This document shows positions 18,998-29,200 of a stretch of 64,000 nt of DNA, piece after piece. The notes under the pieces are model-generated. The model had not been told where the DNA came from. It did no database searches and saw only the letters and a program-made list of their open reading frames with translations. The stretch comes from Puniceicoccaceae bacterium. GTDB taxonomy: Bacteria > Verrucomicrobiota > Verrucomicrobiia > Opitutales > Coraliomargaritaceae. The DNA lies in contig PBYS01000061.1 of the NCBI GenBank assembly GCA_002729725.1, positions 1 through 64,000 on the forward strand. Direction: 5' to 3'. How positions within the stretch are numbered: position 1 is the first letter of the stretch; the number at the start of each line of letters is the position of its first letter. Made by a program: the position numbers and the translations under genes.

Positions 18998-19615
18998 TAG
19001 TCAAAATCATCCGCTCAACCGCCTCCTATATTTCAGGTGGATTTCCTTCGAGAACATACACCGCATTCATCGCGACGTCTGGAAGCGCTGCACATGTATC
19101 TACGCTTGCGCTTCCAGCATGGTGTTCGGATTGGCCGCATAGTTTTCCCGCTTGTTTACAATGATCCGAGGCGTAGTCTGGGATCGTTTCGTGCTGAGCG
19201 ATACGCTGCGTTTCTATGGGACAGCACGTGTAAAATAGCGAATCTCCATCCATCCACAAACCGCATACTTACCTGGGTTTACTCCATGAAACAATGGGAC
19301 AGCATGGAACGAAACGACCAAGCAATCACCACTTTTCAATTTTGACATCCACGAAATAACCGACCCCAGGTCGCTCTATTGCTCAGGCTTGCTTAACTGA
19401 AGGAATCTCTGTGGGATGGCTGTGAGTATAGATCACAAATTTAATTCATCGAAGCTGTAGCTGTAAGGTTACGCGCAAGAACTTGACCTCAATATCCTTC
19501 CCACTTCTTTGCACGGTCTTTCCTTGATTTGATGCTGAATAAATAATGGTCCCCGCCCTTTTATCCTCGACGTCCGAATTAACTAAAATCACGTCAACCT
19601 TACAAACAGTGAGAT
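18998..19615. other. Gene-free stretch
   Basis: Only short, unconvincing frames are present and I recognise no domain. The base sequence GGGATGGCTGTG at 19413-19424 also occurs at 5310-5321, near the truncated transposase, which hints at a common mobile-element border. Otherwise nothing is supported here. Confidence 0.5.
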
Positions 19616-20425
19616 TCACCACCAACCAGCGACCACCCCTGATCGCATGGCTTCTGTCAGAGACGGCAATTCAGCATGCCACAGCTTCTCCCACTCTAGG
19701 CTTACCGGGCCTTGAAATTCATCCCGACGCAAGGCCTTTAACAGTTCCAATACTGGCACCTCCCCCAATCCGGGAAGTGTATATCGAAATCCTTTTTTCG
19801 CGGATGTATCCATTACGGCATCTTTAATATGAATATGCCTGACATACGGCTGTAGAAACGGCCAGTCCTGCAAGGGCGAACGCCCAGTCATACGCCACGT
19901 GTGACAACTATCCCAAAGTAGATTCAAGCTCCCACCTCTAAGCTCAGCCAACTGCATGACTTTCTCCGAATCCGTAAGATAGCCGTGCGTCTCGACGATT
20001 AGATCACACTGCACCTGCCGATCGCGTTTCAGACGATCCCACCAATCCAATGCTTCGCCCAACACTTCAATCGCCTCGCCCTCGCCATCATGCCCCCCAT
20101 CAAACACCCGAATATATGGAACACCCACGCGATCCGCCCAAGTAGCCAACCCCTGCACTGCTTGTAAATCCTCATCTCGTTGAGACAATAAACTAAGCCC
20201 GCTGTTCAATCCGACTACGGCCACACCCAATTGCTCAACCGAATCCCGCATCACTTCCGGACTGCCAAATGCCTCATCCAGCGCAGTTAACAAATCCAAC
20301 TTCCCTCGTAAGGAGCGTAACTCTATGCCATAGAAGCCGTATGCTTGTGCCAATTCAGCCATCTCCAGCCAAGACGCCTCAGGACAGCCCATGCTTGAAA
20401 AACAAAATTGTAGATTGTTCACCAT
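19616..20425 (-). CDS. Sugar phosphate isomerase/epimerase family TIM barrel
   Basis: 269 residues with the xylose-isomerase-like (AP endonuclease 2) TIM-barrel pattern: AYGFYGIELRSLRGK at the N-terminus, VGLNSGLSLLS, IRVFDGGH, IVETHGYLTDSEK, LNLLWDSCHTW (metal-binding Asp/His region), VRHIHIKDA (metal-binding His) and GPVSLEWEK with a terminal Glu. Members isomerise or epimerise sugars, keto acids or inositols using a divalent metal. Last gene of a three-gene minus-strand operon, 13 bp after the dehydrogenase gene, so it probably handles the monosaccharide released by the beta-propeller enzyme. Exact substrate unknown. Confidence 0.85.
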   Translation of the reverse strand: MVNNLQFCFSSMGCPEASWLEMAELAQAYGFYGIELRSLRGKLDLLTALDEAFGSPEVMRDSVEQLGVAVVGLNSGLSLLSQRDEDLQAVQGLATWADRVGVPYIRVFDGGHDGEGEAIEVLGEALDWWDRLKRDRQVQCDLIVETHGYLTDSEKVMQLAELRGGSLNLLWDSCHTWRMTGRSPLQDWPFLQPYVRHIHIKDAVMDTSAKKGFRYTLPGLGEVPVLELLKALRRDEFQGPVSLEWEKLWHAELPSLTEAMRSGVVAGWW

Positions 20426-20438
20426 ACGAATGAAAGAG

Positions 20439-21437
20439 TCATGTGCTTTGATCGTAACTTTCTAAGGTCACGCGCGCCTGTAGTGCTTCTCCCATTACAA
20501 ATCGCCGTAAGTTTGCATGCGCCAATTCGGTGCAATAAACAAAAGCATCTGAAGTCGGCCCAGCCACATGTGGAGAAAGGAGAACTCCAGGCACCTGACG
20601 CAAAGCAGAATTCAAGGGCAAGGGCTCTTCTTGAAACACATCTAAACCCAAGCGAAGTGATTTCGCCAACGCAACACGCGCCAAAGCATCTTCATCAACT
20701 ACCGAACCCCGTCCCACATTCACAAACACCGCATCATCCGGCAAAGCGTTTAAGACGCCTTCATCAACGCTCAACCGCGTATCCTCACGCAGTGCCTCAC
20801 ACTCGATCACAACTTCCGAATGCTCAAACAATTCCTGCAATGATTCAGCGGGCTCAATACCATACTCCCTCATTATGTGCTCAGGAACGCCCAAAGAGAA
20901 GGCGCGAACTTCCGCCCGAAAAACTTGTAAAATAGGAACCAGCTCACGCGCAATCGCCCCAAATCCATGAACCCCCACGCGTCGACCACGCAAACTTTGC
21001 AAGCCAATCGCCCGCTTCGCATCCACCTGCACCCCTTGCATATACACCGGCCACACTGTGATATTTCGCAATGCAGCCAACACCAACAGCACCGCATGTT
21101 CTGCAATGGTATAGCTAATCTCGCTGCCCCAATTGGTAACTGGCACCCCCGCTTCAAGCAATGCACGCGGAACAACTTTCTTCACCTCACCACATAGATA
21201 ACACAGATAACGAATCGAACGATTCGAATTGATCACGACACGCTCCGGCAGCATCGGTGTGCCCCATCCAGCCACTAAAATATCTGGCAACTCAACACTG
21301 AGGCAATGCTCCCATTGCTCGGCAGTCATATGAGTCACATCTACCTCGTAAATTTCAACTCCCTCAATTTCGGGCAAGCTGCGCTCACCATAAAGCCTCA
21401 ATCGAGTTAACTCGGTCAATGCAAACAAGGCCTTCAT
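20439..21437 (-). CDS. D-isomer-specific 2-hydroxyacid dehydrogenase
   Basis: 332 residues. The NAD-binding domain has GRRVGVHGFGAIARELVPIL (a GxGxxA-type dinucleotide fold near 150-170). The catalytic region has INSNRSIRYLCYL, NALPDDAVFVNVGRGSVVDEDAL (catalytic Arg context) and DVFQEEPLP, then LSPHVAGPT with the catalytic His. Such enzymes oxidise or reduce 2-hydroxy acids such as phosphoglycerate, glycerate or sugar acids. The start codon overlaps the end of the BNR_4 gene by 4 bp, indicating translational coupling. In this context a sugar-acid step in glycan catabolism is likely. Confidence 0.9.
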   Translation of the reverse strand: MKALFALTELTRLRLYGERSLPEIEGVEIYEVDVTHMTAEQWEHCLSVELPDILVAGWGTPMLPERVVINSNRSIRYLCYLCGEVKKVVPRALLEAGVPVTNWGSEISYTIAEHAVLLVLAALRNITVWPVYMQGVQVDAKRAIGLQSLRGRRVGVHGFGAIARELVPILQVFRAEVRAFSLGVPEHIMREYGIEPAESLQELFEHSEVVIECEALREDTRLSVDEGVLNALPDDAVFVNVGRGSVVDEDALARVALAKSLRLGLDVFQEEPLPLNSALRQVPGVLLSPHVAGPTSDAFVYCTELAHANLRRFVMGEALQARVTLESYDQST

Positions 21438-22801
21438 TGATTAAACTTCGCTCCATCTTTGAAGGCGAGCATAGGCTTTACCCAATCACTCTCCATCGTG
21501 TAAGGCAACTGATACACTGACCGCCCGGAAGCATCACAAAAATACAATTTAGATGCACTGAGCGCCCTCGTATCCCCATCTGCCCAAAATGCAAAAAAAG
21601 GATCTTTCGCACTAAGTGGTCGGCGGACATGACTATGATTTGTCTCGCTCTCGTTTGTTACGTTTTGCTCACGTTGCCACGTCGTTCCCTGATCGCGACT
21701 CACCCACACCGCCACTTCACCGCCGGTGCCCAAAGGATCGGGACCAGCCTCGGTCGGCGCAATCACTCGCCATAGATCTGACTGCACATACAGGCTCCCC
21801 ATATCGTAGTTGTGAGTCAATACCGCAACAACACTAGTTTGCCAGCGTTCACCATCCCAACGCGTCATCCGCAATTCCCGCGGTTCTCCCTGCGGTCCAG
21901 GATTACCATCACGACTACAGACATACAAGAGGATCGCCCCCCCCTCTGCATCGAAGTTGATATCACAAGTATAGACCAAGCGTCCTTCACTGTGGTAATC
22001 GATCACAAGCGCAGCGTTCGCAGGCTGATCCAACGGCAATTCCAGCACGTCTCCACCCGCCGTGGTCCACGTTTCCCCATAGTCTTTCGTCTGCGCGTAA
22101 TAGAGGTTAGTGCGCTCATTGTTATCACTCTCTGGGTGCCAATTAAAGAAAGTCGCGATCTTCCCAGCATGTAGACCAGACACTTGGTAGTGCCCGCCAA
22201 AGCGAGCCAGTTCATGATCTGCAGACCACTCGACACCATCAGCACTCGTCTTCCAATAAAGCTCTCGCGAGGGCCCTTTTACTCCCTTCGAATATTTAGT
22301 GAATAAAAAACAAAAGCCTTGATTCGGCACCCACCATGCTTGCGGATAAGTGACTTGCTGCTCGGAGATCAGCTGAAAACCATCGATACAACCTGGTTCC
22401 ATGCTTCGGTATATCAAACCGGGACGTAGGGTGTTACGACCGCTGACAAAGACATACAGATAGCCGTCCGCATCCATTTGAATCACTCCATTGTCGTGTG
22501 GATCATCCACTCCGTTCTTATCGCACACCAAAACCGGTTGAGGCACGGTCCCTGTTTGATGATTATAATAGGAAACCATAATCAACAAGTGACGCCGATC
22601 AGCCGAAGGCGCACCACCATAAGTGAAAAAGGTTTTTTGAAAGCGTTCCGAATAAATCGCCGCCGGCTGATGATAGGCTGTATAAGTGCCGAGCCCTCCG
22701 GAATAGCGATCTCCATATTCATATGTGTGCCCAAGTTCATACCAAATCCCTCGATAGCCATTGACCCGTGAGATCTCATTTTCATTTGAAGATTGGTCCA
22801 T
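21434..22801 (-). CDS. BNR_4 beta-propeller protein (possible polysaccharide lyase)
   Basis: 455 residues, no clear signal peptide, so probably intracellular. The N-terminus NGYRGIWYELGHTYEYGDRYSGGLGTYTAYHQP and the blocks FFTYGGAP, DDPHDNGVIQMDADGYLYVFVSGR and TYPQAWWVPNQGF are typical of BNR_4 seven-bladed propellers. Similar propellers form the PL24 and PL25 ulvan lyases and other enzymes in marine glycan pathways, but many BNR_4 proteins have no known activity, so a lyase role is only likely. First gene of a tight operon with a 2-hydroxyacid dehydrogenase and an isomerase, divergent from an AraC regulator: the layout expected for uronate-containing oligosaccharide breakdown. Confidence 0.8.
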   Translation of the reverse strand: MDQSSNENEISRVNGYRGIWYELGHTYEYGDRYSGGLGTYTAYHQPAAIYSERFQKTFFTYGGAPSADRRHLLIMVSYYNHQTGTVPQPVLVCDKNGVDDPHDNGVIQMDADGYLYVFVSGRNTLRPGLIYRSMEPGCIDGFQLISEQQVTYPQAWWVPNQGFCFLFTKYSKGVKGPSRELYWKTSADGVEWSADHELARFGGHYQVSGLHAGKIATFFNWHPESDNNERTNLYYAQTKDYGETWTTAGGDVLELPLDQPANAALVIDYHSEGRLVYTCDINFDAEGGAILLYVCSRDGNPGPQGEPRELRMTRWDGERWQTSVVAVLTHNYDMGSLYVQSDLWRVIAPTEAGPDPLGTGGEVAVWVSRDQGTTWQREQNVTNESETNHSHVRRPLSAKDPFFAFWADGDTRALSASKLYFCDASGRSVYQLPYTMESDWVKPMLAFKDGAKFNQ

Positions 22802-22888
22802 GCAACCACCCTCGTGAATCTAGGTTGTTCGCGCAAGCTGAAGTGATTTTATATTTTAATTCTAATTTTATATTTTTATCATACATGA
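22802..22888. promoter_or_regulatory. Divergent promoter gap between BNR_4 operon and AraC gene
   Basis: This 87-bp gap is very AT-rich and carries the word TTTTATATTTT twice, about 17 bp apart, next to the AraC gene start. It must hold the promoters of both units. The AraC-type regulator is the likely binder, but no clear operator can be assigned. Confidence 0.45.
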
Positions 22889-23752
22889 ATGAATCTACCA
22901 CTCCACGAACTCTCGTGTATACACAATGAACTCATCTGGGCCTACGATCACGCGCCAGATTCGCTTAGAATGACAGTGAATCGCAGTCGTGACCGAGGAT
23001 ATTGGGTGTGGTATTTACGCACAGGCGACCTGAGGCTTCGTTACGGAGCACAGACTATTTCGGTGCAACCAGGGCAATGGCTCTTTCTTCCAGAAGGATA
23101 CACCTCACATGAATTTTCCTCAGGGGCGGAGCTCCTATCAATTCACTTCCGCTGCCAATGGCTGACGGGCGACAACTTGATACACATCGAGCAACCAATC
23201 GTGCTTGAAGCCGAAATGCATCCGAATTTACTCAAAAGCGCAGCAACCTTGGAATGCTTTCTGCGACAAAAATTCCCCTCCGTGCAATCCCATGCCACCT
23301 TTCACCGCGAGCAAGCTAACTACAGTAACTTCCTCCAACTTCAGGTCTACTTTTATGCTTGGCTCAAAGAATGGATCGCTCTGATGCAAAACGCGGATGG
23401 CAACTGGACATATAATAAATCAGAAGACGAACGGATACTAAGCGCCTGCCGCATACTGAACCAAAGTCCTCCCATCCAAGGAATCCCCAATAACAAATTA
23501 GCCAAAGCCACAGGACTCAGCCGAGTGCAATTAAACCGACTCTTCTCACGAGAACTCGGATTTACGGTCAGCAAATACTGGGACAAGCGTCTGTTACAGC
23601 AAGCTCGCAGTTCACTCAAAGGCCCCGACTGCACTGTCAAGGAACTCGCCTATTCGCTCGGGTTCGGTTCCGACTCTCTATTCGTAAATTGGTTTCGAAG
23701 GCGCCAAGGGCAAAGCCCCGGGCGCTACCGAAAAAGCCGCCAAAACGATTAA
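22889..23752 (+). CDS. AraC-family transcriptional regulator
   Basis: 287 residues. The N-terminal half is a cupin-like sensor (WYLRTGDLRLRYGAQTISVQPGQWLFLPEGYTSHEFSS). The C-terminus has two helix-turn-helix motifs of the AraC type: NNKLAKATGLSRVQLNRLFSRELGFTVSKYW and VKELAYSLGFGSDSLFVNWFRRRQGQSPGRYRK. Such proteins switch on nearby sugar genes when the cupin binds its ligand. It is transcribed away from the BNR_4/dehydrogenase/isomerase operon and is its probable activator. The stop codon overlaps the convergent PEP-CTERM gene by 4 bp. Confidence 0.92.
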   Translation: MNLPLHELSCIHNELIWAYDHAPDSLRMTVNRSRDRGYWVWYLRTGDLRLRYGAQTISVQPGQWLFLPEGYTSHEFSSGAELLSIHFRCQWLTGDNLIHIEQPIVLEAEMHPNLLKSAATLECFLRQKFPSVQSHATFHREQANYSNFLQLQVYFYAWLKEWIALMQNADGNWTYNKSEDERILSACRILNQSPPIQGIPNNKLAKATGLSRVQLNRLFSRELGFTVSKYWDKRLLQQARSSLKGPDCTVKELAYSLGFGSDSLFVNWFRRRQGQSPGRYRKSRQND

Positions 23753-24564
23753 CACCGACGACGCTGCAAAGCGACGGCTGAAAATCCAAGCAGTCCGGCC
23801 ACCAGTGCATACGCACTCGGCTCTGGAACTTGAGTTAATGTCAAATTACTCAAAGTCGCTCCCACAACAGAACGCTCGGTAAATCCGATGTAGCGAAAAT
23901 CAGGATTGCCACCAAAATCATAATAGAAGTCGGTGGTCGTGCCACCGTCCCGAGAAAACGAAATATTACCGCGTTCTGAAGCACCATCCCACGAACTTAA
24001 ATCCAAAATAACTGTAAAAGTCTGAACTCCTGATAGAATTCCAGGATCAGAATTAGAACCTGTCGTCCCAGGCCCTACATAATAATTGTTATTTCCTTCG
24101 GGATCATCCGCTCGCAATAAGCTCGTCCCATAACCTTCCGCATCATCGTAAAACGTCTCGCCTGCAGATATCCCCGTTTTTAAGAAACCAAATGACACCC
24201 ACTCACCATTTGCATTGCCAGCCGTAATCTCCATCGTGACTTGCAAAGTAAAAATCCCATTCGCCGTGCCACGCGAATCATTAATATAATCGCCGAGGTC
24301 AAGGAAGGCCGCTCCATTCCCACTGCTCGCTGCCAAGGATCCATCCGCATTGTATTGAGTCGCGGCAACCCAATTCCCTGTGACACCAGTAATGCCCGCA
24401 TCAAAAACATCAGCGGACGTTCCATTTAAGTTATCCGTCACTAAACCTTCAAACGATTCAGAAACAATCACGCCTGCACTCATGGAAGCGCACAAGGCTA
24501 CAAGGGGAAAATATAGCAGATAGGAAGTTTTCATAGGGTATTTAAGTTGAGAGTTCATACGCAT
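23749..24564 (-). CDS. PEP-CTERM protein
   Basis: 271 residues: a signal peptide (TSYLLYFPLVALCASMSAG), a jelly-roll-like body of about 200 residues (VIVSESFEGL, GNGAAFLDLGDYINDSRGTANGIFTLQVTMEI, DFRYIGFTERSVVGATL), and the sorting signal VPEPSAYALVAGLLGFSAV closed by RRRC. The body resembles carbohydrate- or LamG-like beta-sandwiches common in Verrucomicrobiota, but no ligand is known. Its C-terminal half is nearly duplicated by the truncated gene at 18617-18997. Surface location and exosortase processing are inferred from the tail. Confidence 0.85.
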   Translation of the reverse strand: MRMNSQLKYPMKTSYLLYFPLVALCASMSAGVIVSESFEGLVTDNLNGTSADVFDAGITGVTGNWVAATQYNADGSLAASSGNGAAFLDLGDYINDSRGTANGIFTLQVTMEITAGNANGEWVSFGFLKTGISAGETFYDDAEGYGTSLLRADDPEGNNNYYVGPGTTGSNSDPGILSGVQTFTVILDLSSWDGASERGNISFSRDGGTTTDFYYDFGGNPDFRYIGFTERSVVGATLSNLTLTQVPEPSAYALVAGLLGFSAVALQRRRC

Positions 24565-24728
24565 TTAGTATAGCAGTTGTAAATTGCTAGATAATTGACA
24601 ACATTACGAGATAAATCGAGGTCAACGCTCGACCGAATTGGCAAGTAATTGACAATGAATATGTTGGAGCAAAAAAAAGGGTTCTTCGCGATTTTTAGTG
24701 CTTTAAGGACACCCCCTTTGAAAACAAT

Positions 24729-25572
24729 TCAACCCATCTTTTTAGGGTTATCCAACCAAGCCCAATCAGAGAAATCGCTGATGATTCCACAACCGGCGCG
24801 CTTGAGTATATCAACGTTGCGTATAGTAATATCGCGCCACAACTGAGCCTCCATAGACGACCCGACACGAATGCCGTTCCCCCACTTCGTATTCCAGATC
24901 ACCAAATTATCAGCCACGGCATTTTCTGTTATCATTTCGCCGTTGGCTTCTGCATCCAGAGCATGCCACCCGAGGCCATCGTCCTCAACACGCAGGAAAC
25001 TATCACGAACAAGGAAGTTCTTGACCGCGTCAATATCGACACCGTCAGTGTTCATACCCACACCAAAAAAGTTAACGTGTGCGACCTCCGCATTGATCGT
25101 ATTCAGGAACAAGCTCTGCCACCAGGTATCAAAGCTTCGCATGCTGATACCCTCGACCAATACATCCTCACAGTCGTCGAACAAAATACCGTGTTTTTTC
25201 GATACGCTCCACTTCAATACCGTGTCGATCAGGCTTTAAGGTAAACGAGTCAAAATCACTCGCCAGCACGACATCGATACGCACCGGCGTCGTGCCCATA
25301 GTAAACATCGCGACATCGAAATCGTATGGCTCGTCTTTCACCTCAATTTCATGCCCTCCCGCATTGACGAGATAGCGTGAGCTTTGCGGCGCATCCAATA
25401 AGCCCGGAACCGGATGTACGTTCGGATCCGTCGAAAGCTGGATATCCTCAGCGGACACGCCCCCCGAGAAACCACAAGTAAACAAAGTAAGGAGCATATA
25501 TCGTAATATAAGCGCGGTGAAGATTGGCCTTCTTGTATTCGAAGGCTCTGAAGTCGGATTATTCAGGTACAT
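24729..25572 (-). pseudogene. Frameshifted GH28-like right-handed beta-helix gene
   Basis: Two frames together make one damaged enzyme gene. The upper frame (25168-25572) has a hydrophobic export segment (YMLLTLFTCGFSGGVSAED) and an N-terminal domain ending in DRHGIEVERI. The lower frame (24729-25217) has beta-helix text: FDDCEDVLVEGISMRSFDTWW, HVNFFGVGMNTDGVDIDAVKNFLVRDSFLRVEDDG and VIWNTKWGNGIRVGSS. The TDGVDID and EDDG blocks recall the catalytic Asp regions of GH28 polygalacturonase-like enzymes. The two frames overlap near 25170-25217, and the substrate-site region between is missing, so a deletion with frameshift is inferred. It overlaps the end of the DUF gene by 14 bp and was probably the fourth gene of that row. 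Confidence 0.7.
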
Positions 25573-26269
25573 ATTCGGAAAAGCGGCGAACGTCGATCGG
25601 GCTGACGGAGTCTTTGCTGTTTAAGACGAAAATATTGACGCGCTTGTTGACGTAGTGACTCCAAATGGAGCTATAGCCCAGCTCCCATTGCCCCTCCTCT
25701 TCCTGTGCGAATTTGACCTCAATACTGGTCTTTTCCTGCAAAGGTAGCGTGATCACTTTTTTGCCGTGATAATCGAGTTTGAAGATTTCATCCCCCATCT
25801 TACCGGACACGGGGAAGTCACTCAGGTTAAAAATTTGATAGCTCCCACGGGGGAAAGACGACTTGTCACGCGGAATCGCGATCACATTGTAGCGTTCAGC
25901 CTCGACCTGCTTATTCCGCATAAAAATGAGCAGCACTTCACTTGCCTTATTGGGCAGATTGACATTGGCCACAGGCGTGCGCAATGGCGCGTCCTCGCCG
26001 GGAACGCTTGTTTCCCTGAAAAAGGTCAACTGCGCAGGACCGGAGTAGTGAAAAGGTACCGATAGAGCTCTGGAATAGATATCGGTAGTCTCGACCTCAT
26101 GATCCGACACATACCCGAGATCCTCAACGACTCCCTTGTCCCAACTGAGCGTCGTCAAATCGAGCGAGACGAAATCTTCAGGTGTTTCCTGAGCCTGCAA
26201 ACTGAGCGTGAGCACAATGACAGGAAGAATGAGAATATATCGAAGACTGCACATAAATCTAAGGCTCAT
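25559..26269 (-). CDS. Secreted protein of unknown function (VerruA-linked DUF, copy 2)
   Basis: 236 residues with a signal peptide (LRYILILPVIVLTLSLQAQ) and a beta-rich body. Recognisable blocks are VEAERYNVIAIPRDKSSFP, FNLSDFPVSGKMGDEIFKL and WELGYSSIW, shared in pattern with the copy at 5397-6164 and with the relic at 3600-4062. No catalytic motif or known domain is recognised. It follows the VerruA gene by 6 bp, matching the 11-bp spacing at the first locus, so the two products probably act together at the cell envelope. Confidence 0.75.
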   Translation of the reverse strand: MSLRFMCSLRYILILPVIVLTLSLQAQETPEDFVSLDLTTLSWDKGVVEDLGYVSDHEVETTDIYSRALSVPFHYSGPAQLTFFRETSVPGEDAPLRTPVANVNLPNKASEVLLIFMRNKQVEAERYNVIAIPRDKSSFPRGSYQIFNLSDFPVSGKMGDEIFKLDYHGKKVITLPLQEKTSIEVKFAQEEEGQWELGYSSIWSHYVNKRVNIFVLNSKDSVSPIDVRRFSEYVPE

Positions 26270-26275
26270 TGCGTT

Positions 26276-29200
26276 TTAAATCTCGTCGGCACTCAGCCAC
26301 CGGAATTTAACGATTTCGAAGCGCCGCCCAAAATCACCGGATGGATTGTTTCGATTGGCACTGTCATTAATATTCCCTTCCACCGGATCGGGCAGTCTTT
26401 GCACGACTGCTTCACAATAGGCAGTCGAGACGACCTCATTTGTCACCGGGTTGTTGGCGTCCCCGTAAGCTCGTATCACAAAGGTATCCGAACGAGTCGT
26501 CAAAATGGGTGCCAGTGCCTGCAAAATATCTCCTTGAAGTAGGTAGCCGGGAAAAGCAGTCGCCTGATGCCCCGAGAGATCGTCGATCTCATAAGGATTA
26601 TTCCCCTCGGTCATCTGAACGATCTCAGACGACAGTTCAGAACCAGTGTCCTGATTAATTTCCCGGTCGATCACCCGTTGCAGAATGCCACTCCGCTGGG
26701 CTTCGTCAGGACCATCGAGGTCTCGATTCACAAAATCCGCCATTGTCCCAAAGGGCCGACCGCGTGCCTTCAATTCGTCCACAATACCGACTGCCAGATC
26801 GTTGATCTGATCTTCACTCAACTCATGTAATCCCCGCCAAAAGTTGGCATGGGTGTCGCTATCATCGTTTTTGTAGGCTCCTCCGTATGGAGAACTGAGC
26901 CGGCTGAAAAAGATATCCATATCGATGCCTGTACCTTCATTGCTGACCGGGTCATACACAGGCACTTCCAAATCGTGCATCGAACTGAGCACAGCTTTCC
27001 ATGCATTGACAGAAGTGGAATTCACATTGAAAGGCCCATTGATGCGCATGTACGAAGCGAGTGCATGGTAGTCGTCGCGATCTACTTTGGCCGCTTCAAT
27101 AAACTCATCCGCACCGTCCTCAAAAAGATAGCGCTTACTACGGTAGAGTTGCGCCTCAATTTCATTCTGCAAGTCAGTGCCACTCAGGTTCGAATCGATT
27201 GAGGAGAAGAAATAACTATCCCATAGTTTTTCGTTCACCAGATAAGAGAGGTCATAGACATCCAAATCAGTAATCCCGGCAAAATTCGAGTTAAGGGTCG
27301 AATCCAGTGGAATCCTTGGGTTGGCGTAGGAATTCCCGATGATAAAGCTCGGGTCGCTACTGTAGCGCCCCAGATTGGCATGTTGCAGTGCACCTAATGA
27401 AAGCAAGGGCTCACGCGGCACATCAAAAATCGGAAAATAAACCAGATCGGCATTGCCCGTGCCCACCGTGCTGCCCCAGTAGCCATTATAGCGGTCTTCG
27501 TTGGTATGGACTTCGAAATCGGTTTCGCTATCATCCAAAAGACCGTGGTCATCCTGATACTCGAAACCGGCCATCATGGTGTTGCCATCGCCATCTTCCG
27601 AACCGTCCCACCTCGGAGAGCCGACCAGCGGCCGAAGATTGCTATCAATCCCCAGGCGTAAACCATAGGCGCTTCGCGTGGTCTGCATATTGAATTCCCA
27701 GGTCGCCACAGACTCGCCATCGGTTAAGGTACTCGCATCGCGTGCCGGTGTTGGGATGTCGAACTCAGCGGCAGTGTTGCCCGACCCCGATTGCCAGAGT
27801 GCTTGTATGCGCTGGAGCGAACGAAAATTCCAACTCCATAATAGCGGCTGATTGGCATCGTGTGAGTGCCGGAGATCCAAAAAGACATCATTCCCGAGAC
27901 TGATCTTATTGATGCGAACCGGCACATCACCGTCAAACTTCCCCAAGCCTCCCTTTGTGCTAAGGTTGACATACAAGGCCTGACCGGAATGCGTATTCTG
28001 TAACCACTGAACTCGCAGTTGATCCTCCAGTTCTTTCTCCTCGGGCCGCACAATGGGCATAAACAAACGCGTTTCTCCAGGCATAAAAGCGGTGTAGTTC
28101 GTTCCGTCGCCTTCGGTTTTCCGCTTGGTATTTAAGACAAATCCAAAGAAATCAAAGCCGCTGGAACCACGCATATCACTCAGCTTTCTCGTGTAGACAC
28201 TGCTCCCCACTTGGATTTCAAACGTGGGATCGAATCTGCAGTAAATCGCATAAACACGATCATTGAGCGCAACATTGTAAGGATTATAGAGCCCAAAACC
28301 AGGCACCATATCGATGAGAATATTATACTTCCCAACTTCAGTCGAACTGGGCAACGTCCGGATATTGAAGGCCAGTCGCATTCTGGAAATCACCGGATGA
28401 AGCACATTCTCGTGCTGGTAGTAGTCGAGGCATTCGGTCGGATTCCCATCCACAGTATCGGTAATCGTGCCGTGGGCATAGGGATTGAAAGCGGTTCGCA
28501 GCGATGTCTTTAAAGAATTACCGGGAGTCAGAATGTCGACACTGCCATCAACCACACGCTCATGCAGTCGATAATAGCTGCGAAGAATATCCCAGTTTGG
28601 GCCAGTCAATCCCGTGCTGGGATCCTCCAGGTGATCGATGAAAAAACGGCGGGGATCCTGTTCGAGATTACCAAACTCCAGCTCGTAAACTCCGTCATCT
28701 TCAAAGGCCAGACTTAGGTCTTTTTTAAAGCCACCGTTCTGACTATCGGTAAGTAGACCGAAGCTTTGAGTCGTTAAATCGTGGAAGTAATCCTTATCGA
28801 GGCCTGCGGCTTCGGCGAGTAGCACAAGGTCACATAAGGAGTTGGCATTCGAGGTTTTGGTATCACCCTCCAGATCCTGAGCAGAAAAGGCTGCATTCAA
28901 CTGATTGATACCGTGCTGATACGACAGTGTGGTTGGCGAACCAGTCTGGCTGTCTGTGGCGGTATTCTCCTCGGATGCGATATTGAACTTAGCCTTCACC
29001 CCCTCATCAGCGACCCAAAAGCCGAACCGCCCCGAGGAAGCGTCACCAGAGGCTGCGATCGCCTCAGTCTGCACTTTGATGCGCTCGAGTGGATTGCTCA
29101 CAGACTCCTTAACGAGCCATACCGTATTCGTTTGATCCGAAGGATCGCTCAAGTTGCTCGATGGGGTTAGGTAATTGGCATCATTAACAGCTAAACCCTG

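Noticed and set aside
19026-19345. Small coding genes on both strands in the empty stretch
   Set aside because: No recognisable domain, no ribosome binding site and no conserved-looking composition.
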